Assembly: GCF_001411495.1 (NCBI RefSeq)
Contig: NZ_CP012981.1
Coordinates: 1 to 64,000 of the forward strand
Length of the DNA: 64,000 nucleotides
Source: Burkholderia cepacia ATCC 25416
GTDB taxonomy: Bacteria; Pseudomonadota; Gammaproteobacteria; Burkholderiales; Burkholderiaceae
Reading direction: 5' to 3'
The notes beneath the pieces were generated by a model. That model ran no database searches, had not been told where the DNA came from, and saw only the letters and a program-made list of their open reading frames with translations. The first letter of the stretch is position 1, and each line of letters opens with the position of its first letter. Below are positions 20,023-29,442 of the stretch, in pieces. A program made the position numbers and the translations under genes.

Positions 20023-20936
20023 TTCCGCACCTGTTGCGCCGGCTGACACCGGTCGCGATGCTGACCGCACTCGCTCACGCACCGCTCGTCCACGCCGACG
20101 TCACGACGCGCGACGACGCCGGCAACACCGTCACGCTGCCTGCGCCCGCGCAGCGCGTGATCAGCCTCGCGCCGCACGCGACCGAGCTCATCTACGCAGC
20201 CGGCGGCGGTGCGAAGCTCGTCGGCACGGTCACATACAGCGACTATCCGCCCGCCGCGCAAGCCATACCGCGCGTCGGCGACAACAAGGCGCTCGACCTC
20301 GAGCGGATCGCCGCGCTGAAGCCCGACCTGATCGTCGTCTGGCGGCACGGCAACGCCGCGCGGCAGACCGACGCGCTGCGCGCATTGCATATCCCGCTGT
20401 TCTTCAGCGAACCGAAGCACCTCGACGACGTATCGTCGTCGCTGCGCCGGCTCGGCACGCTGCTCGGCACGCAACCGGCTGCCGATGCGGCCGCGGCCGC
20501 CTATACGCGCGACATCGCGGCGCTGCGCGCACGTTATGCCGCGCGGGCGCCCGTCACGATGTTCTTCCAGGTCTGGGACCGGCCGCTGATGACGCTCAAT
20601 GGCGCGCACCTGATCAACGACGTGATCGAGCTGTGCGGCGGCCGCAACGTGTTCGCCTCGCTCAGGCCGCTCGTGCCGACCGTCACCGACGAGGCCGTGC
20701 TCGCGGCCAATCCGGAAGCGATCGTCACGACGAGCGCGGGTGCGTCGCGTACGGACGAACCGTTGCCGAGCCTCGCGCGCTGGCGCACGTGGCCCGCGCT
20801 GACGGCGGTGGTGCGCAACAACCTGTTCGCGATCGACGGCGATCTGCTGACGCGGCCGTCGCCGCGGATCGCGCAGGGCGCGGCCGCGCTGTGCGAGGAT
20901 CTCGAAGCCGCGCGTGGGCGGCGGCCGGCGCGCTGA
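20019..20936 (+). CDS. btuF: cobalamin-type periplasmic binding protein (BtuF-like)
   Basis: 305 residues with a signal peptide ending near VHA. The helical-backbone metal-receptor fold shows QRVISLAPHATELIYAAG, DYPPAA and LKPDLIVVW. It would deliver corrinoids to BtuC/BtuD, encoded on the other strand at 23.5-25.3 kb. The start is fused to the preceding stop as ATGA. Ligand identity rests on the locus: all neighbours are cobalamin genes. Confidence 0.88.
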   Translation: MIPHLLRRLTPVAMLTALAHAPLVHADVTTRDDAGNTVTLPAPAQRVISLAPHATELIYAAGGGAKLVGTVTYSDYPPAAQAIPRVGDNKALDLERIAALKPDLIVVWRHGNAARQTDALRALHIPLFFSEPKHLDDVSSSLRRLGTLLGTQPAADAAAAAYTRDIAALRARYAARAPVTMFFQVWDRPLMTLNGAHLINDVIELCGGRNVFASLRPLVPTVTDEAVLAANPEAIVTTSAGASRTDEPLPSLARWRTWPALTAVVRNNLFAIDGDLLTRPSPRIAQGAAALCEDLEAARGRRPAR

Positions 20937-21028
20937 GTTCCGGCGGCTTGAGCGCCCGTCGCGCACCTGTCGGTGTTTGAGACAGATCGACCGCGCGCCG
21001 CGTCGTCCAGATGCGGACGCCGGTGCGC

Positions 21029-21613
21029 CTATTCGTCCCAGTGCACCACTTCCCACGTTCCCGTGGCGGCATCCGCGCGCAGCCAGACGACACCACCGGC
21101 CGGCACCGGCCGCGACAACAGCGTATCGAGCGGCACGCACAGTACATGCGCCGCGAACACGCGGATCACGCCCGCATGCGTGACCGCCCATTGCGGCCGG
21201 TCGAACCGCGCGACGGCATCGGCCTGCCGGGCGACCCGGGCAGCGAACCGCGCGACGCTTTCGCCGCCATGCGCGCACGCATGCATCAGGTCGGCCGCCC
21301 ACGCATCGAGTGCCGCGCGATCGATATCGTCCCAGCGCCGCATTTCCCACGCGCCGAAATCCATTTCCTGCCAGTCCGCCTCGCGTTGCAGCGGCACGCC
21401 GCATGCCTGCGCGAGCCGCTCGGCAACCGACGCGCAGCGCGTCAGCGGGCTCGTCCAGACCTGTTCGGGAAGCGGCGCGCCGAGTACCGACAGATGCGCG
21501 CGCACGGCCTGGGCGCCGGCGTCGGCCGGCGCGGCGAGCGGCACGTCGCTGCGTCCGTAGCAGATGCCCGGCTCGACACCGACGGCCGGATGACGGATCA
21601 GGACGACGTCCAT
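21029..21613 (-). CDS. cobC: alpha-ribazole phosphatase (histidine phosphatase family)
   Basis: 194 residues. The phosphohistidine motif LIRHP is at residues 5-9 and a second His is in AVTHAGVIR. Its role is dephosphorylation of alpha-ribazole phosphate in lower-ligand synthesis. It overlaps the end of cobS by 16 bases and is the last gene of the minus-strand cobalamin run. The short gap to btuF (20937-21028) holds nothing recognisable. Confidence 0.88.
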   Translation of the reverse strand: MDVVLIRHPAVGVEPGICYGRSDVPLAAPADAGAQAVRAHLSVLGAPLPEQVWTSPLTRCASVAERLAQACGVPLQREADWQEMDFGAWEMRRWDDIDRAALDAWAADLMHACAHGGESVARFAARVARQADAVARFDRPQWAVTHAGVIRVFAAHVLCVPLDTLLSRPVPAGGVVWLRADAATGTWEVVHWDE

Positions 21614-22374
21614 CCGAGCACCACGAGATAGATCGCCAGTTCGCACAGTTGTTGCGTGAAGCCGAGACAGTCGCCGGTATAACCGCCGATCCGCTTCACG
21701 AAATAGCGGGCTGCCCACGCGCGCACGAGCACGAGCGCCACGCAGGCGGCGACGCCCATGCGCCAGTCGGGCCAGAACAGCCACGGTAATCCGAACAGCG
21801 CGGCGACACACGCCGCGCGTGCCCCCATCCGTTGCGCGACCGGTTTCGCCTTGCCTTCGGGCCGCACGTAGTCGAGCGTCATCAGCAGGCTCACGGCCGC
21901 CGCGCGGCTCGCCGCGTGCGCGGCGATCATCGTCCACGCGGCACGCAACGGCAGCATCGACGCAAGCGCCTGCCATTTCACGCCGAGCGCGATCACGAGC
22001 GCGACCGCACCGAACGTGCCGATCCGCGAGTCGTGCATGATGCGCAGCACGTCGTCGCGCGTATAGCCGCCGCCGAACGCATCGCAGCTGTCGGCGAGGC
22101 CGTCCTCGTGGAAGGCCCCCGTCGCGAGCAGCGTGGCGGCCATCGACAGCCCGACCGCGATCGACACGGGCAGCGCGCGCAGCGCGACCAGATACACGAG
22201 CGCGCCCCACGCGCCGACGCATGCGCCGACGAGCGGGAAATATCGCGCGGCCTGGTCGAGATCGCCGGCCGCGTAGCCGATCGCGTGCGGCACGGGCACG
22301 CGCGTGAAGTAGCCGAGCGCGACGAAGAAGTAGCGCAGTTCGGCCCGCACGCCGCGCGCGCGATCAGGCGTCAC
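21598..22374 (-). CDS. cobS: adenosylcobinamide-GDP ribazoletransferase (cobalamin synthase)
   Basis: 258 residues, polytopic membrane protein joining adenosylcobinamide-GDP with alpha-ribazole. Family signatures are FTRVPVP near residue 20 and the acidic metal site GAFHEDGLADSCDAFGGG; LMHDSRIGTFG-like residues and GYTGDCLGF follow. The GTG at 22374 overlaps the cobT stop by 11 bases and starts just before the conserved TPDRARGV. An upstream in-frame GTG at 22434 would add 20 residues that read as cobT shadow. Confidence 0.9.
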   Translation of the reverse strand: MTPDRARGVRAELRYFFVALGYFTRVPVPHAIGYAAGDLDQAARYFPLVGACVGAWGALVYLVALRALPVSIAVGLSMAATLLATGAFHEDGLADSCDAFGGGYTRDDVLRIMHDSRIGTFGAVALVIALGVKWQALASMLPLRAAWTMIAAHAASRAAAVSLLMTLDYVRPEGKAKPVAQRMGARAACVAALFGLPWLFWPDWRMGVAACVALVLVRAWAARYFVKRIGGYTGDCLGFTQQLCELAIYLVVLGWTSS

Positions 22375-23419
22375 GATCGTCGACACCGGCGGATTCGAAG
22401 CTCGCCATTTCCGTGAGGAACGCAGCAGCCGCACGCACGAGCGGCAGCGCGAGCGCCGCGCCCGTGCCTTCGCCGAGCCGCAGGTCGAGCGCGAGCAGCG
22501 GCTTCGCGCCGAAATGCTCGAGCATGCGCCGGTGCCCGGCTTCGTGCGACGTATGCGAGAACACGCAGTAGTCGCGCACGCCGGGCGCGATGCGCTCGGC
22601 GACGAGCAATGCGGCCGTCGCGATGAAGCCGTCGACGAGGATCGTCATCCGTTCGCTCGCGGCTGCGAGATACGCGCCCGTCATCATCGCGATCTCGAAG
22701 CCGCCGAACGTCGCGAGCACGTCGAGCGGCGCGATCGCGTGCGAGTGCTTGACGAGCGCACGGCCGAGCACCGCGCGCTTGTGCGCGAGGCCCTGGTCGT
22801 CGAGGCCCGTGCCGCGCCCGACGCACGCGTCGATCGGCACGCCGAGCAGGCGGCTCATCAGGCACGCGGCCGACGACGTGTTCGCGATCCCCATCTCGCC
22901 GAAGCCGATCACGTTCGTGCCGAGCGATGCGTGCAGGCGCACGCGCGCCGCGCCGGCCGCGAGCGCCGTCATCGCCTCGTCGCGCGTCATCGCAGGTTCC
23001 GTCGCGAAGTTGCGCGTGCCGCGCGCGACCGGCAGCGACACCAGGCGGTCGGACAGCGGCAGCGGCGACGCGACGCCCGCATCGACGATCTCGAGCGTGC
23101 TCTGCGAGACGCCCGAGAACGCGTTGATTGCCGCGCCGCCGGCGAGGAAGTTCGCGACCATCTGCGCGGTCACCGCTTGCGGATAGGGGCTCACGCCTTC
23201 GGCGGCAATCCCGTGATCGCCGGCGAACACGATCATCACGGGACGCTGCACGACCGGCCGCTCGGTGTGCTGGATCAGGCCGACCTGCAGCGCGACTGCC
23301 TCGAGCTGGCCGAGGCTGCCGGGCGGCTTGGTCTTGTGGTCGATCACATGCTGCAGGCGCTTGCGCAGCGCATCGTCGAGCGGTGCGATCGCGGGCGGGA
23401 AGTGGGTCGGGGTCGTCAT
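22364..23419 (-). CDS. cobT: nicotinate-nucleotide-dimethylbenzimidazole phosphoribosyltransferase
   Basis: 351 residues. It makes alpha-ribazole phosphate from the lower-ligand base. Family motifs: KTKPPGSLGQLE, VFAGDHGIAAEGVSPYP, GFGEMGIANTSSAA, GRGTGLDDQGLAHK and a C-terminal GEGTGAALALPL with the catalytic Glu. ATG 23419 begins the conserved region. It is followed by the overlapping cobS. Confidence 0.95.
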   Translation of the reverse strand: MTTPTHFPPAIAPLDDALRKRLQHVIDHKTKPPGSLGQLEAVALQVGLIQHTERPVVQRPVMIVFAGDHGIAAEGVSPYPQAVTAQMVANFLAGGAAINAFSGVSQSTLEIVDAGVASPLPLSDRLVSLPVARGTRNFATEPAMTRDEAMTALAAGAARVRLHASLGTNVIGFGEMGIANTSSAACLMSRLLGVPIDACVGRGTGLDDQGLAHKRAVLGRALVKHSHAIAPLDVLATFGGFEIAMMTGAYLAAASERMTILVDGFIATAALLVAERIAPGVRDYCVFSHTSHEAGHRRMLEHFGAKPLLALDLRLGEGTGAALALPLVRAAAAFLTEMASFESAGVDDRDA

Positions 23420-23471
23420 CGGGAAACCGTGTCGTGGGCGCGGCGTGCACCGCGCATCGGAAAAGGAAACG

Positions 23472-24287
23472 TCATTGTCGCTCGGGCCACGCCGGCAGCA
23501 GCGCATCGCGGCCGTTCTCGCGGATCAGCACGAGCGGATAACCGAACGCGTCGCTCGCGCGCTCGGGTGTCAGCACGTCGTGCACGGGGCCGGCCCACGC
23601 GTGGCCACGGCCGTCGAGCAACAGCGCATGCGTCGCGAAACGCCGCGCGAGGTTCAGATCATGGCACGAGAACAGCACCGCGCGCGGGCCCGCGTCGAGC
23701 CAGGCGGCCAGCGCGGTCAGGCAATCGATCTGGTGATGGAGGTCGAGATGCGCGAGCGGTTCGTCGAGCAGCATCAACGGCGCGTCCTGACACAGCGTCG
23801 CGGCCAGCGCGACGCGCTGCCGCTCGCCGCCCGACAGCGACAGCACGTCGCGCGACGCAAGCGCGGTCAGGTCGAAGGTCGCCAGCGCGTCGCGCGCGGC
23901 CGCGCGGTCGCCGTCGCGCTCCCAGCCCCAGCCGCCGAGATACGGAAAGCGGTTGAGCAAGACCGTATCGAACACGGTCGCGCTGAATGCGTCGTGCAGT
24001 TGCTGCGGCATCAGCGCGCGGCGCTGCGCGAGCTGCGCGGGCGGCCATGCGGAAAGCGGCCGGCCGTCGATCGCGACGTGTCCGCCGGCCGGCGGCTGCA
24101 GCCCCGCGAGGGTCGCCAGCAGCGTCGTCTTGCCCGCGCCGTTCGGCCCCGCGACGCACCAGATCTCGCCCGGACGGAACGCCTGCGTGAAGCCGTCGAG
24201 CAGCGTGCGCGCGCCAGCCTTCAGCGTCAGGCCGACGGCCGCGCAGCTCATCTCGTCGCCGCTGGCGCGCAATGCGGCACGGGTCAT
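23472..24287 (-). CDS. btuD: cobalamin/metal-chelate ABC transporter ATPase (BtuD-like)
   Basis: 271 residues. ABC ATPase with Walker A GPNGAGKTT, signature LSGGERQR, Walker B LMLLDEPLAHLD and the switch His in SCHDLNLARR. It pairs with the BtuC permease, whose stop overlaps this ATG by four bases. It powers corrinoid import, assigned from context and family. Confidence 0.92.
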   Translation of the reverse strand: MTRAALRASGDEMSCAAVGLTLKAGARTLLDGFTQAFRPGEIWCVAGPNGAGKTTLLATLAGLQPPAGGHVAIDGRPLSAWPPAQLAQRRALMPQQLHDAFSATVFDTVLLNRFPYLGGWGWERDGDRAAARDALATFDLTALASRDVLSLSGGERQRVALAATLCQDAPLMLLDEPLAHLDLHHQIDCLTALAAWLDAGPRAVLFSCHDLNLARRFATHALLLDGRGHAWAGPVHDVLTPERASDAFGYPLVLIRENGRDALLPAWPERQ

Positions 24288-25282
24288 CGCATCGGCCTCC
24301 TGAGCAACATCCACAGGAACACCGGCACGCCGATCAACGCGGTCATCACGCCGACCGGCAGTTGCGCGGGCGCGATCGCGGTGCGTGCGAGCAGGTCGGC
24401 GGCCATCACGCCACCGCCGCCCGCGAGCATCGCGGCCGGCAGCAACATCCGCTGGTCGTTGCCGAATGCGAGCCGCAGCGCGTGCGGCACGACGAGGCCG
24501 ACGAAGCCGATCGTGCCGGCGGTCGTCACTGCGGCCGCGGCGGCCAGCGACGCGACGAGATAGATCCGCACACGCAGGCGCGCGACGGGCACGCCGAGCG
24601 CGAGCGCCGTCGCATCGCCGCGCAGCAGCACGTTCAGTTGCGGCGCGGCCGGCAGTGCGATGCACGCGGCCAGCAGCAGCGCGCCCCACGCGAACCACGG
24701 TGTGCTCACGCCGTTCAGGTCGCCCGTCAGCCAGAAGATGATGCCGCGCAGCCGCGCATCGGGCGCGAGCGACAGCAGCAGCGTGACGAGCGCGCCCCAC
24801 CCCGCCGCGATCACGACGCCCGTGAGCAGCAGCCGCGGCGACGCATCGCGCGCCTCGCCGCGCCCCAACTCGCGGCGCGCGAGTCCGAGCACGAGCGCGA
24901 CCGACACGAGCGAGCCGGCGAACGCCGACACATCGACGAGCCACCATGCGCCGCCCGCGATCATCGCGACGAGCGCGAAGCCGGCCGCACCGCCGGACAC
25001 GCCGAGCACGTACGGATCGGCGAGCGGGTTGCGCAGCAGCACCTGCAACAACGAGCCGGCCAGCGCGAGCAGCGCACCGCACGCGAAGCCCGCGAGCGCG
25101 CGCGGCAGGCGCAGCGTGCGGACGATGTCGGCGAACAGCGCGTCGCCGCCATGCGGCACGAGCGACGCGAGCGCCTGCCACGGCGACATCGGCACGCTGC
25201 CGATCGACAGCGACGCGACGAACAGCAACGCGACCGCCGCGGCCAATGCGGCCCAGATCGCGGTGGCGCGCGCGGCGCTCAT
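24284..25282 (-). CDS. btuC: cobalamin-type ABC transporter permease (FecCD/BtuC family)
   Basis: 332 residues with about ten membrane segments. FecCD/BtuC signatures are RLPRALAGFACGALLALAGS, NPLADPYVLGVSGGA and GTIGFVGLVVPHALRL. It is the first recognised gene downstream of the cobalamin riboswitch. No outer-membrane receptor gene (btuB) accompanies it in this window. Confidence 0.94.
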   Translation of the reverse strand: MSAARATAIWAALAAAVALLFVASLSIGSVPMSPWQALASLVPHGGDALFADIVRTLRLPRALAGFACGALLALAGSLLQVLLRNPLADPYVLGVSGGAAGFALVAMIAGGAWWLVDVSAFAGSLVSVALVLGLARRELGRGEARDASPRLLLTGVVIAAGWGALVTLLLSLAPDARLRGIIFWLTGDLNGVSTPWFAWGALLLAACIALPAAPQLNVLLRGDATALALGVPVARLRVRIYLVASLAAAAAVTTAGTIGFVGLVVPHALRLAFGNDQRMLLPAAMLAGGGGVMAADLLARTAIAPAQLPVGVMTALIGVPVFLWMLLRRPMR

Positions 25283-25577
25283 GCGGCCCTCCGCGCGACG
25301 GACGACACTGCGCGCATCGGTGCGCTACCGCTGCGGGCCGGGCGCGACATCGGCGCAGTGCAGCGTGTTGCAGGCATACCCAAGCTCGTGGTCCTTGCGG
25401 TCAGGTGATCGACGCGCGCGGCGACCTCCCGGCGGTCGCCCGGTTCGAGAACGTCATCAAGATGGCAGAAATCGGCGCCGCCGACGATTGGGGTCAGCAT
25501 CGAAGATCAATCCCGTGAAGCACTGCGCGCCCCGCTTCCCCGCAGGCCGCGCGTCACGAAGCCCGTGCGGGCTCCCC

Positions 25578-25812
25578 GCCTCGGCCGGTATCCGGGCTGG
25601 CGGCGGTCCGGCTCGCCTTCCCGCGCGAAAACGCGCAGTGGCCCGCGTCCGCATGCGAAACGTGCATGCGGAACGCGCCCGAGCCGGCCTGCGTCATGCA
25701 ACGCGGCCGCTTACCGTTGCGGGGGCAGCGCAGGTTGGCGGCTTCCTGGCGGAGCCCGCGCCCTGCTTCCCGTTTAACCGCGCGTTGCACGCGCGAGCAC
25801 CGAGGCGGCGCC
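25578..25812 (-). promoter_or_regulatory. cobalamin riboswitch
   Basis: On the minus strand the conserved class elements occur in order: GGTGC near 25801, GGGAAGCAGG-type segment, GCTGCCCCCGCAACGGTAAG (25713-25732 region), CACTGCG, CGGGAAGG and the B12-box core AGCCCGGATACCGGCC ending near 25583. It precedes btuC-btuD-cobT-cobS-phosphatase, which it should switch off when adenosylcobalamin binds. The stretch from here to btuC (25283-25577) holds only a weak 73-codon frame (25279-25500) whose TGA overlaps the btuC ATG. Confidence 0.93.
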
Positions 25813-25973
25813 AGTTTAGGAGCGGGTCGCACGAGCGTCAAGGAAGCATCCGGACACGCACGTGACGCGCCGATTCGCGGCAAGAAGCAGGGGTGTTACG
25901 ACTGGAAACGTTACAGATGTCGGTTTGCGCGTTATTCCGCGCTAAAATGCTGGGTCTTTAGAGGACGCAGCAA

Positions 25974-26324
25974 ATGCTCAACGAACTCGAAACCCTATCT
26001 CAAAATATTGGCCGTCTGATTTCGCTGAACAAGCGCTATCACTCGGAACGGCTCGCGCTCGAGGAGCAGGTCGCGCAATTGCGCGCGGACGCGGACACGG
26101 TCCGCGCGGAACTCGCGCAACTGCGCGACGAACGCAATGCGCTCGCGGCCGAGCGCGACACGCTGTCGGCAAAGATCGACGACGCCCAGGTGAAACTGAA
26201 CGCGATTCTCGAAAAGCTGCCGCGCTCGAAAAGTGCGGAGCAAGCCGACAACCAGCTCGACCTGCTGGATGCGCAGGCGCGTACGGATGGCGATGACGCG
26301 GCCAGCCACGGAGAACATGCATGA
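25974..26324 (+). CDS. ZapB-like coiled-coil protein
   Basis: 116 residues, almost entirely heptad-patterned coiled coil (ERLALEEQVAQLRADADTV..., residues about 25-80), with an acidic tail. It is the small coiled-coil protein that commonly precedes zapA in Betaproteobacteria, and probably acts at the division septum with ZapA. Its stop overlaps the zapA start as ATGA. Confidence 0.75.
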   Translation: MLNELETLSQNIGRLISLNKRYHSERLALEEQVAQLRADADTVRAELAQLRDERNALAAERDTLSAKIDDAQVKLNAILEKLPRSKSAEQADNQLDLLDAQARTDGDDAASHGEHA

Positions 26325-26635
26325 GCACCAAGCAGATCGAAGTCTCGATTCTCGGTCAGGCCTATCGGCTCGCCTGCTCGGCCGAGACCGAAGCGGCACT
26401 GCTCGAAGCGGTCGCGCGCGTCGACGCCGAAATGTCGAAAATCCGCTCGAACAGCTCGGTACGCGGCACCGATCGCATCGCCGTGATGGCGGCGCTGTCG
26501 CTCGCTTCCGAATTGCTGCGGCTGCAAACGAGCGTGCGGCACGGTGAAGCATTTCCGGCGGAGGAAATCCGTCGTACAATGCACCAGATGAACGAACAGC
26601 TCGGCGCGGTGCTCGCACAGCACGAGACGCAGTAA
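26321..26635 (+). CDS. zapA: cell-division protein ZapA
   Basis: 104 residues. The conserved start KQIEVSILGQAYRLAC and the helical C-terminus identify ZapA, which crosslinks FtsZ protofilaments at the ring. It is translationally coupled to the preceding coiled-coil gene. 6S RNA follows downstream, as in many proteobacteria, which supports both calls. Confidence 0.93.
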   Translation: MSTKQIEVSILGQAYRLACSAETEAALLEAVARVDAEMSKIRSNSSVRGTDRIAVMAALSLASELLRLQTSVRHGEAFPAEEIRRTMHQMNEQLGAVLAQHETQ

Positions 26636-26718
26636 CGTTTTAATCGATGCGTCGATTCCCCTTGATCTCGGCGATCAACGGTGGTCAAATTGGCGCATCG
26701 AATCACAGTTCAGTCAGC

Positions 26719-26897
26719 TTCCCTGCCTGGTTCGCCAAGGTCATATATTCCTTGAACCAATGCCATGTGCACGGTTGCGGAAATTTGTAGCACGGGCGCG
26801 CGCGTCACTCTGTCTGATGTACCCGAAGTGCTGCTAACTGCGACCAATTCTGAACCTCAGGTTCAGGATGCCGGCCTAGCGGCCAAGGCGGGGGCCT
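26719..26897 (+). ncRNA. ssrS: 6S RNA
   Basis: About 180 bases that can close on themselves: CCCTGCC near 26721 pairs with GGCGGGG near 26888, and TTCTGAACC / GGTTCAGGATGC near the 3' side form the conserved 6S stem. The sequence between fits the long duplex with central bubble that mimics an open promoter and binds RNA polymerase. The location directly after zapA is the classical one. Ends are estimated from the pairing. Confidence 0.88.
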
Positions 26898-26902
26898 ATC
26901 CA

Positions 26903-26937
26903 ACGGCATCGGGCGAAGCCCGGTGCCGTTTTCTTTT
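26903..26937 (+). terminator. terminator downstream of 6S RNA
   Basis: A 12-base stem (ACGGCATCGGGC with its complement, one G-T pair, GAA loop) followed by TTTTCTTTT. Confidence 0.85.
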
Positions 26938-26969
26938 GTAGCAGCCTCTTTCTGCGTCGATCACGATCC

Positions 26970-27431
26970 ATGCAATACTGGCTGATGAAGTCCGAACCGG
27001 ACGAAGCAAGCATCGACGATCTCGCCAACGCACCGCAGCGCTCGCTGCCGTGGACCGGCGTGCGCAATTATCAGGCGCGCAATTTCATGCGCGACACGAT
27101 GAAGATCGGCGACGGTGTGCTGTTCTATCACTCGAGCTGCCCCGAGCCGGGCATCGCGGGCCTCGCCGAAGTATCGTCGACGCCCTACCCCGACCCCACG
27201 CAGTTCGATCCGAAAAGCCCCTATTACGATCCGAAGTCGACCCGGGAAGCGCCGCGCTGGCTGCTCGTCGACGTGCGCTACGTGAAAAAATCGCCGCTCG
27301 TGCCGCTCGCCGCGCTGCGCGAACACGACGAACTCGCCGACATGCGCGTGCTCGCACGCGGCAACCGGCTGTCGATCACGCCCGTCACGCGTGCCGAATG
27401 GCGGTTCATCACCGAAAAGCTGATGAAGTAG
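26970..27431 (+). CDS. EVE domain-containing protein
   Basis: 153 residues, single EVE (PUA-like) domain from the first residue: YWLMKSEPDE, VRNYQARNFM, MKIGDGVLFYHSS, YFDPKS-like segment. The fold is related to modified-base readers, and members are thought to bind RNA or modified nucleotides; the target is not known. It stands alone after the 6S terminator. Between it and the next gene (27432-27611) I see nothing recognisable. Confidence 0.9.
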   Translation: MQYWLMKSEPDEASIDDLANAPQRSLPWTGVRNYQARNFMRDTMKIGDGVLFYHSSCPEPGIAGLAEVSSTPYPDPTQFDPKSPYYDPKSTREAPRWLLVDVRYVKKSPLVPLAALREHDELADMRVLARGNRLSITPVTRAEWRFITEKLMK

Positions 27432-27611
27432 GCGCACGCCAAACGTCAAATCTGGTCAGTACGCGCCGCCGCCACGGAACTCGCGGCACTTTCGCGCGGC
27501 CTAAGCAACCGCTGCCGGCCGATCGAGCCGGCCGTCGTTTTTTCGTCGCGCGGTACGCCCGCGTCGCGCACGCGTGATCCGCGTGCGCGCCCTCGCACAA
27601 GGAGTCCAACA

Positions 27612-28352
27612 ATGACCAAGAAATCCGCACTCGCGCTGTCGCTCGCCCTTGCCGCCGCCGTTCCCGTCGCGCTGACGCTCGCGTCACCCGCCGCGCACGC
27701 GCAGGCCGCGAACCCGCACTTTCCGGAGCCGGCAGGCGTGCTGTCGCTGTCATCGCAAGCCAGCGCCGACGTGCCGCAGGACATCATCCACATCACGCTG
27801 TTCTACGAGCAGCAGGCCAAGGATCCGGGCAGCCTCACCGCGCAGTTGAACCAGCGCGCCGATGCCGCCCTGTCGCAAGCGAAAAGCGTATCGGGCGTCA
27901 CGGCACACACGGGCGCATTCTCCGTCTATCCGAGCACCGATCGCGACGGCAAGATTTCCGCATGGCGCGGCCGCACCGAGGTCGCGCTCGAATCGCGCGA
28001 TTTCGCCGCGGCGTCGAAGCTGGCCGGCCAGTTGTCGAACCTGATGCAGGTCGCGAACGTCGAGTTCTCGCTGTCGCCCGAAGCGCAGCGCGCAGCCGAG
28101 CAGAAGCTGACGACCGAAGCGATCAAGTCGTTCCGCGCCCGCGCGGACGAAGCCGCGAAGGCATTCGGCTACAGCAGCTACACGATCCGCGACGTGAACG
28201 TCGGCAGCGGCCGCAACGTGCAGCCGTATCCGCGCATGATGGCGATGGCCGCGGCACCGATGGACAGCGCAAAGATGAGCGCACCGATCGCGGTCGAAGG
28301 CGGCAAGGCCACCGTGTCGGTCACCGTCAACGGTTCCGTGCAGATGAAGTAA
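27612..28352 (+). CDS. SIMPL domain (DUF541) periplasmic protein
   Basis: 246 residues. Signal peptide with cleavage after AHA (about residue 30). SIMPL/DUF541 body: VLSLSSQASADVPQDII, AKSVSGVTAHTGAFSVYPST, AAEQKLTTEAIKSFRARADEAAKAFGY. The family forms periplasmic or outer-membrane rings of unclear function, linked to stress tolerance in some bacteria. AAGGAG lies before the ATG. Confidence 0.9.
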   Translation: MTKKSALALSLALAAAVPVALTLASPAAHAQAANPHFPEPAGVLSLSSQASADVPQDIIHITLFYEQQAKDPGSLTAQLNQRADAALSQAKSVSGVTAHTGAFSVYPSTDRDGKISAWRGRTEVALESRDFAAASKLAGQLSNLMQVANVEFSLSPEAQRAAEQKLTTEAIKSFRARADEAAKAFGYSSYTIRDVNVGSGRNVQPYPRMMAMAAAPMDSAKMSAPIAVEGGKATVSVTVNGSVQMK

Positions 28353-28372
28353 CGCGCAGCGCGCGGCAGTCC

Positions 28373-28414
28373 GAAATGAAAAACGCCGGCCCGAAGGCCG
28401 GCGTTTTTCATTTC
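28373..28414. terminator. bidirectional terminator
   Basis: A nearly perfect 19-base stem (GAAATGAAAAACGCCGGCC with its complement around CGAA) bearing A- and T-runs on the two sides, between the SIMPL gene and the convergent lgt. Confidence 0.92.
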
Positions 28415-28462
28415 AATGCGTGGGCCGATGCACGCGTCGATCGCGCGTGCATCGCCATCACA

Positions 28463-29353
28463 TCACGCAACGGCATTCGCCGCGCGGCGGCGATACGCCC
28501 AGACCATCAACGCGATACCCGCGATGATCATCGGCAGCGACAGCCACTGCCCCATCGACAGGCCGAGCGCGAGCAGGCCGAGGAAGTCGTCGGGCTCGCG
28601 CGCGAACTCGACCGTGAAGCGTGCGAGGCCGTAGCCGATCAGGAACAGCGCGGACACGGCGCCCATCGGCCGCGACTTGCGCGCAAAGAAGAACAGCGCG
28701 AAGAACAGCACGATGCCTTCGAGCGCAATTTCATAGAGCTGCGAAGGATGACGCGGCAGCATCTGGTATTGCATGAACACGTCGGCGAGATGCCACTTCT
28801 CGACGAGTTCCGGATGCTTCGGCAACCATGCCGCATCGTCGCGCATCGCACCCGGGAACAGCATCGCCCACGGTGCGGACGGATCGGTCACGCGGCCCCA
28901 CAGTTCACCGTTGATGAAGTTGCCGAGCCGCCCGGCCGCGAGCCCCGTCGGCACCATCGGCGCGACGAAATCGGTGACCTGCAGCCAATGGCGCTTGCGC
29001 TGCCACGCGAACAGCGCCATCGCGAGCGTCACACCGAGGAAGCCGCCGTGAAACGACATGCCGCCCTCCCACACCTTGAACACGTCGAGCGGATGCGAGA
29101 AGTAGAAATCGGCCTTGTAGAACAGCACGTAGCCGAGGCGGCCGCCGAGCACGGTGCCGAGCACGCCGTAGAACATCATGTCGTCGATGTCCTTCACGGT
29201 CCAGCCCTGCGCCGCGACGTGCGGCAGCTTCAGGCGGATCCGGCCGACGACGATCGCCGCGATGAAGCCGACGAGATACATGAGCCCGTACCAGCGCACG
29301 GCCAGCGGCCCGAGATGGATCGCAACGGGGTCGAAATTCGGGTGAATGATCAT
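28463..29353 (-). CDS. lgt: prolipoprotein diacylglyceryl transferase
   Basis: 296 residues with about seven membrane helices. It transfers diacylglycerol to the Cys of lipoproteins in the inner membrane. The signature [14 protein letters not shown] is near residue 142; MSFHGGFLG and [13 protein letters not shown] are further conserved residues. The start [11 protein letters not shown] is typical. It serves, among others, the lipoproteins encoded at 0.03-2.8 kb. Confidence 0.96.
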   Translation of the reverse strand: MIIHPNFDPVAIHLGPLAVRWYGLMYLVGFIAAIVVGRIRLKLPHVAAQGWTVKDIDDMMFYGVLGTVLGGRLGYVLFYKADFYFSHPLDVFKVWEGGMSFHGGFLGVTLAMALFAWQRKRHWLQVTDFVAPMVPTGLAAGRLGNFINGELWGRVTDPSAPWAMLFPGAMRDDAAWLPKHPELVEKWHLADVFMQYQMLPRHPSQLYEIALEGIVLFFALFFFARKSRPMGAVSALFLIGYGLARFTVEFAREPDDFLGLLALGLSMGQWLSLPMIIAGIALMVWAYRRRAANAVA

Positions 29354-29442
29354 GGGTTAGCGAAGAAGTTTTCGAATGCGGTGCGGCCGTCGCACACGCG
29401 CAGCACCGCGCGTTGGACGGCACCGGCGCGCCATCGTTCACG

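Noticed and set aside
25279..25500. 73-codon minus frame ending on the btuC start codon
   Set aside because: Weak ribosome-binding site and no recognisable protein; kept only as an observation.
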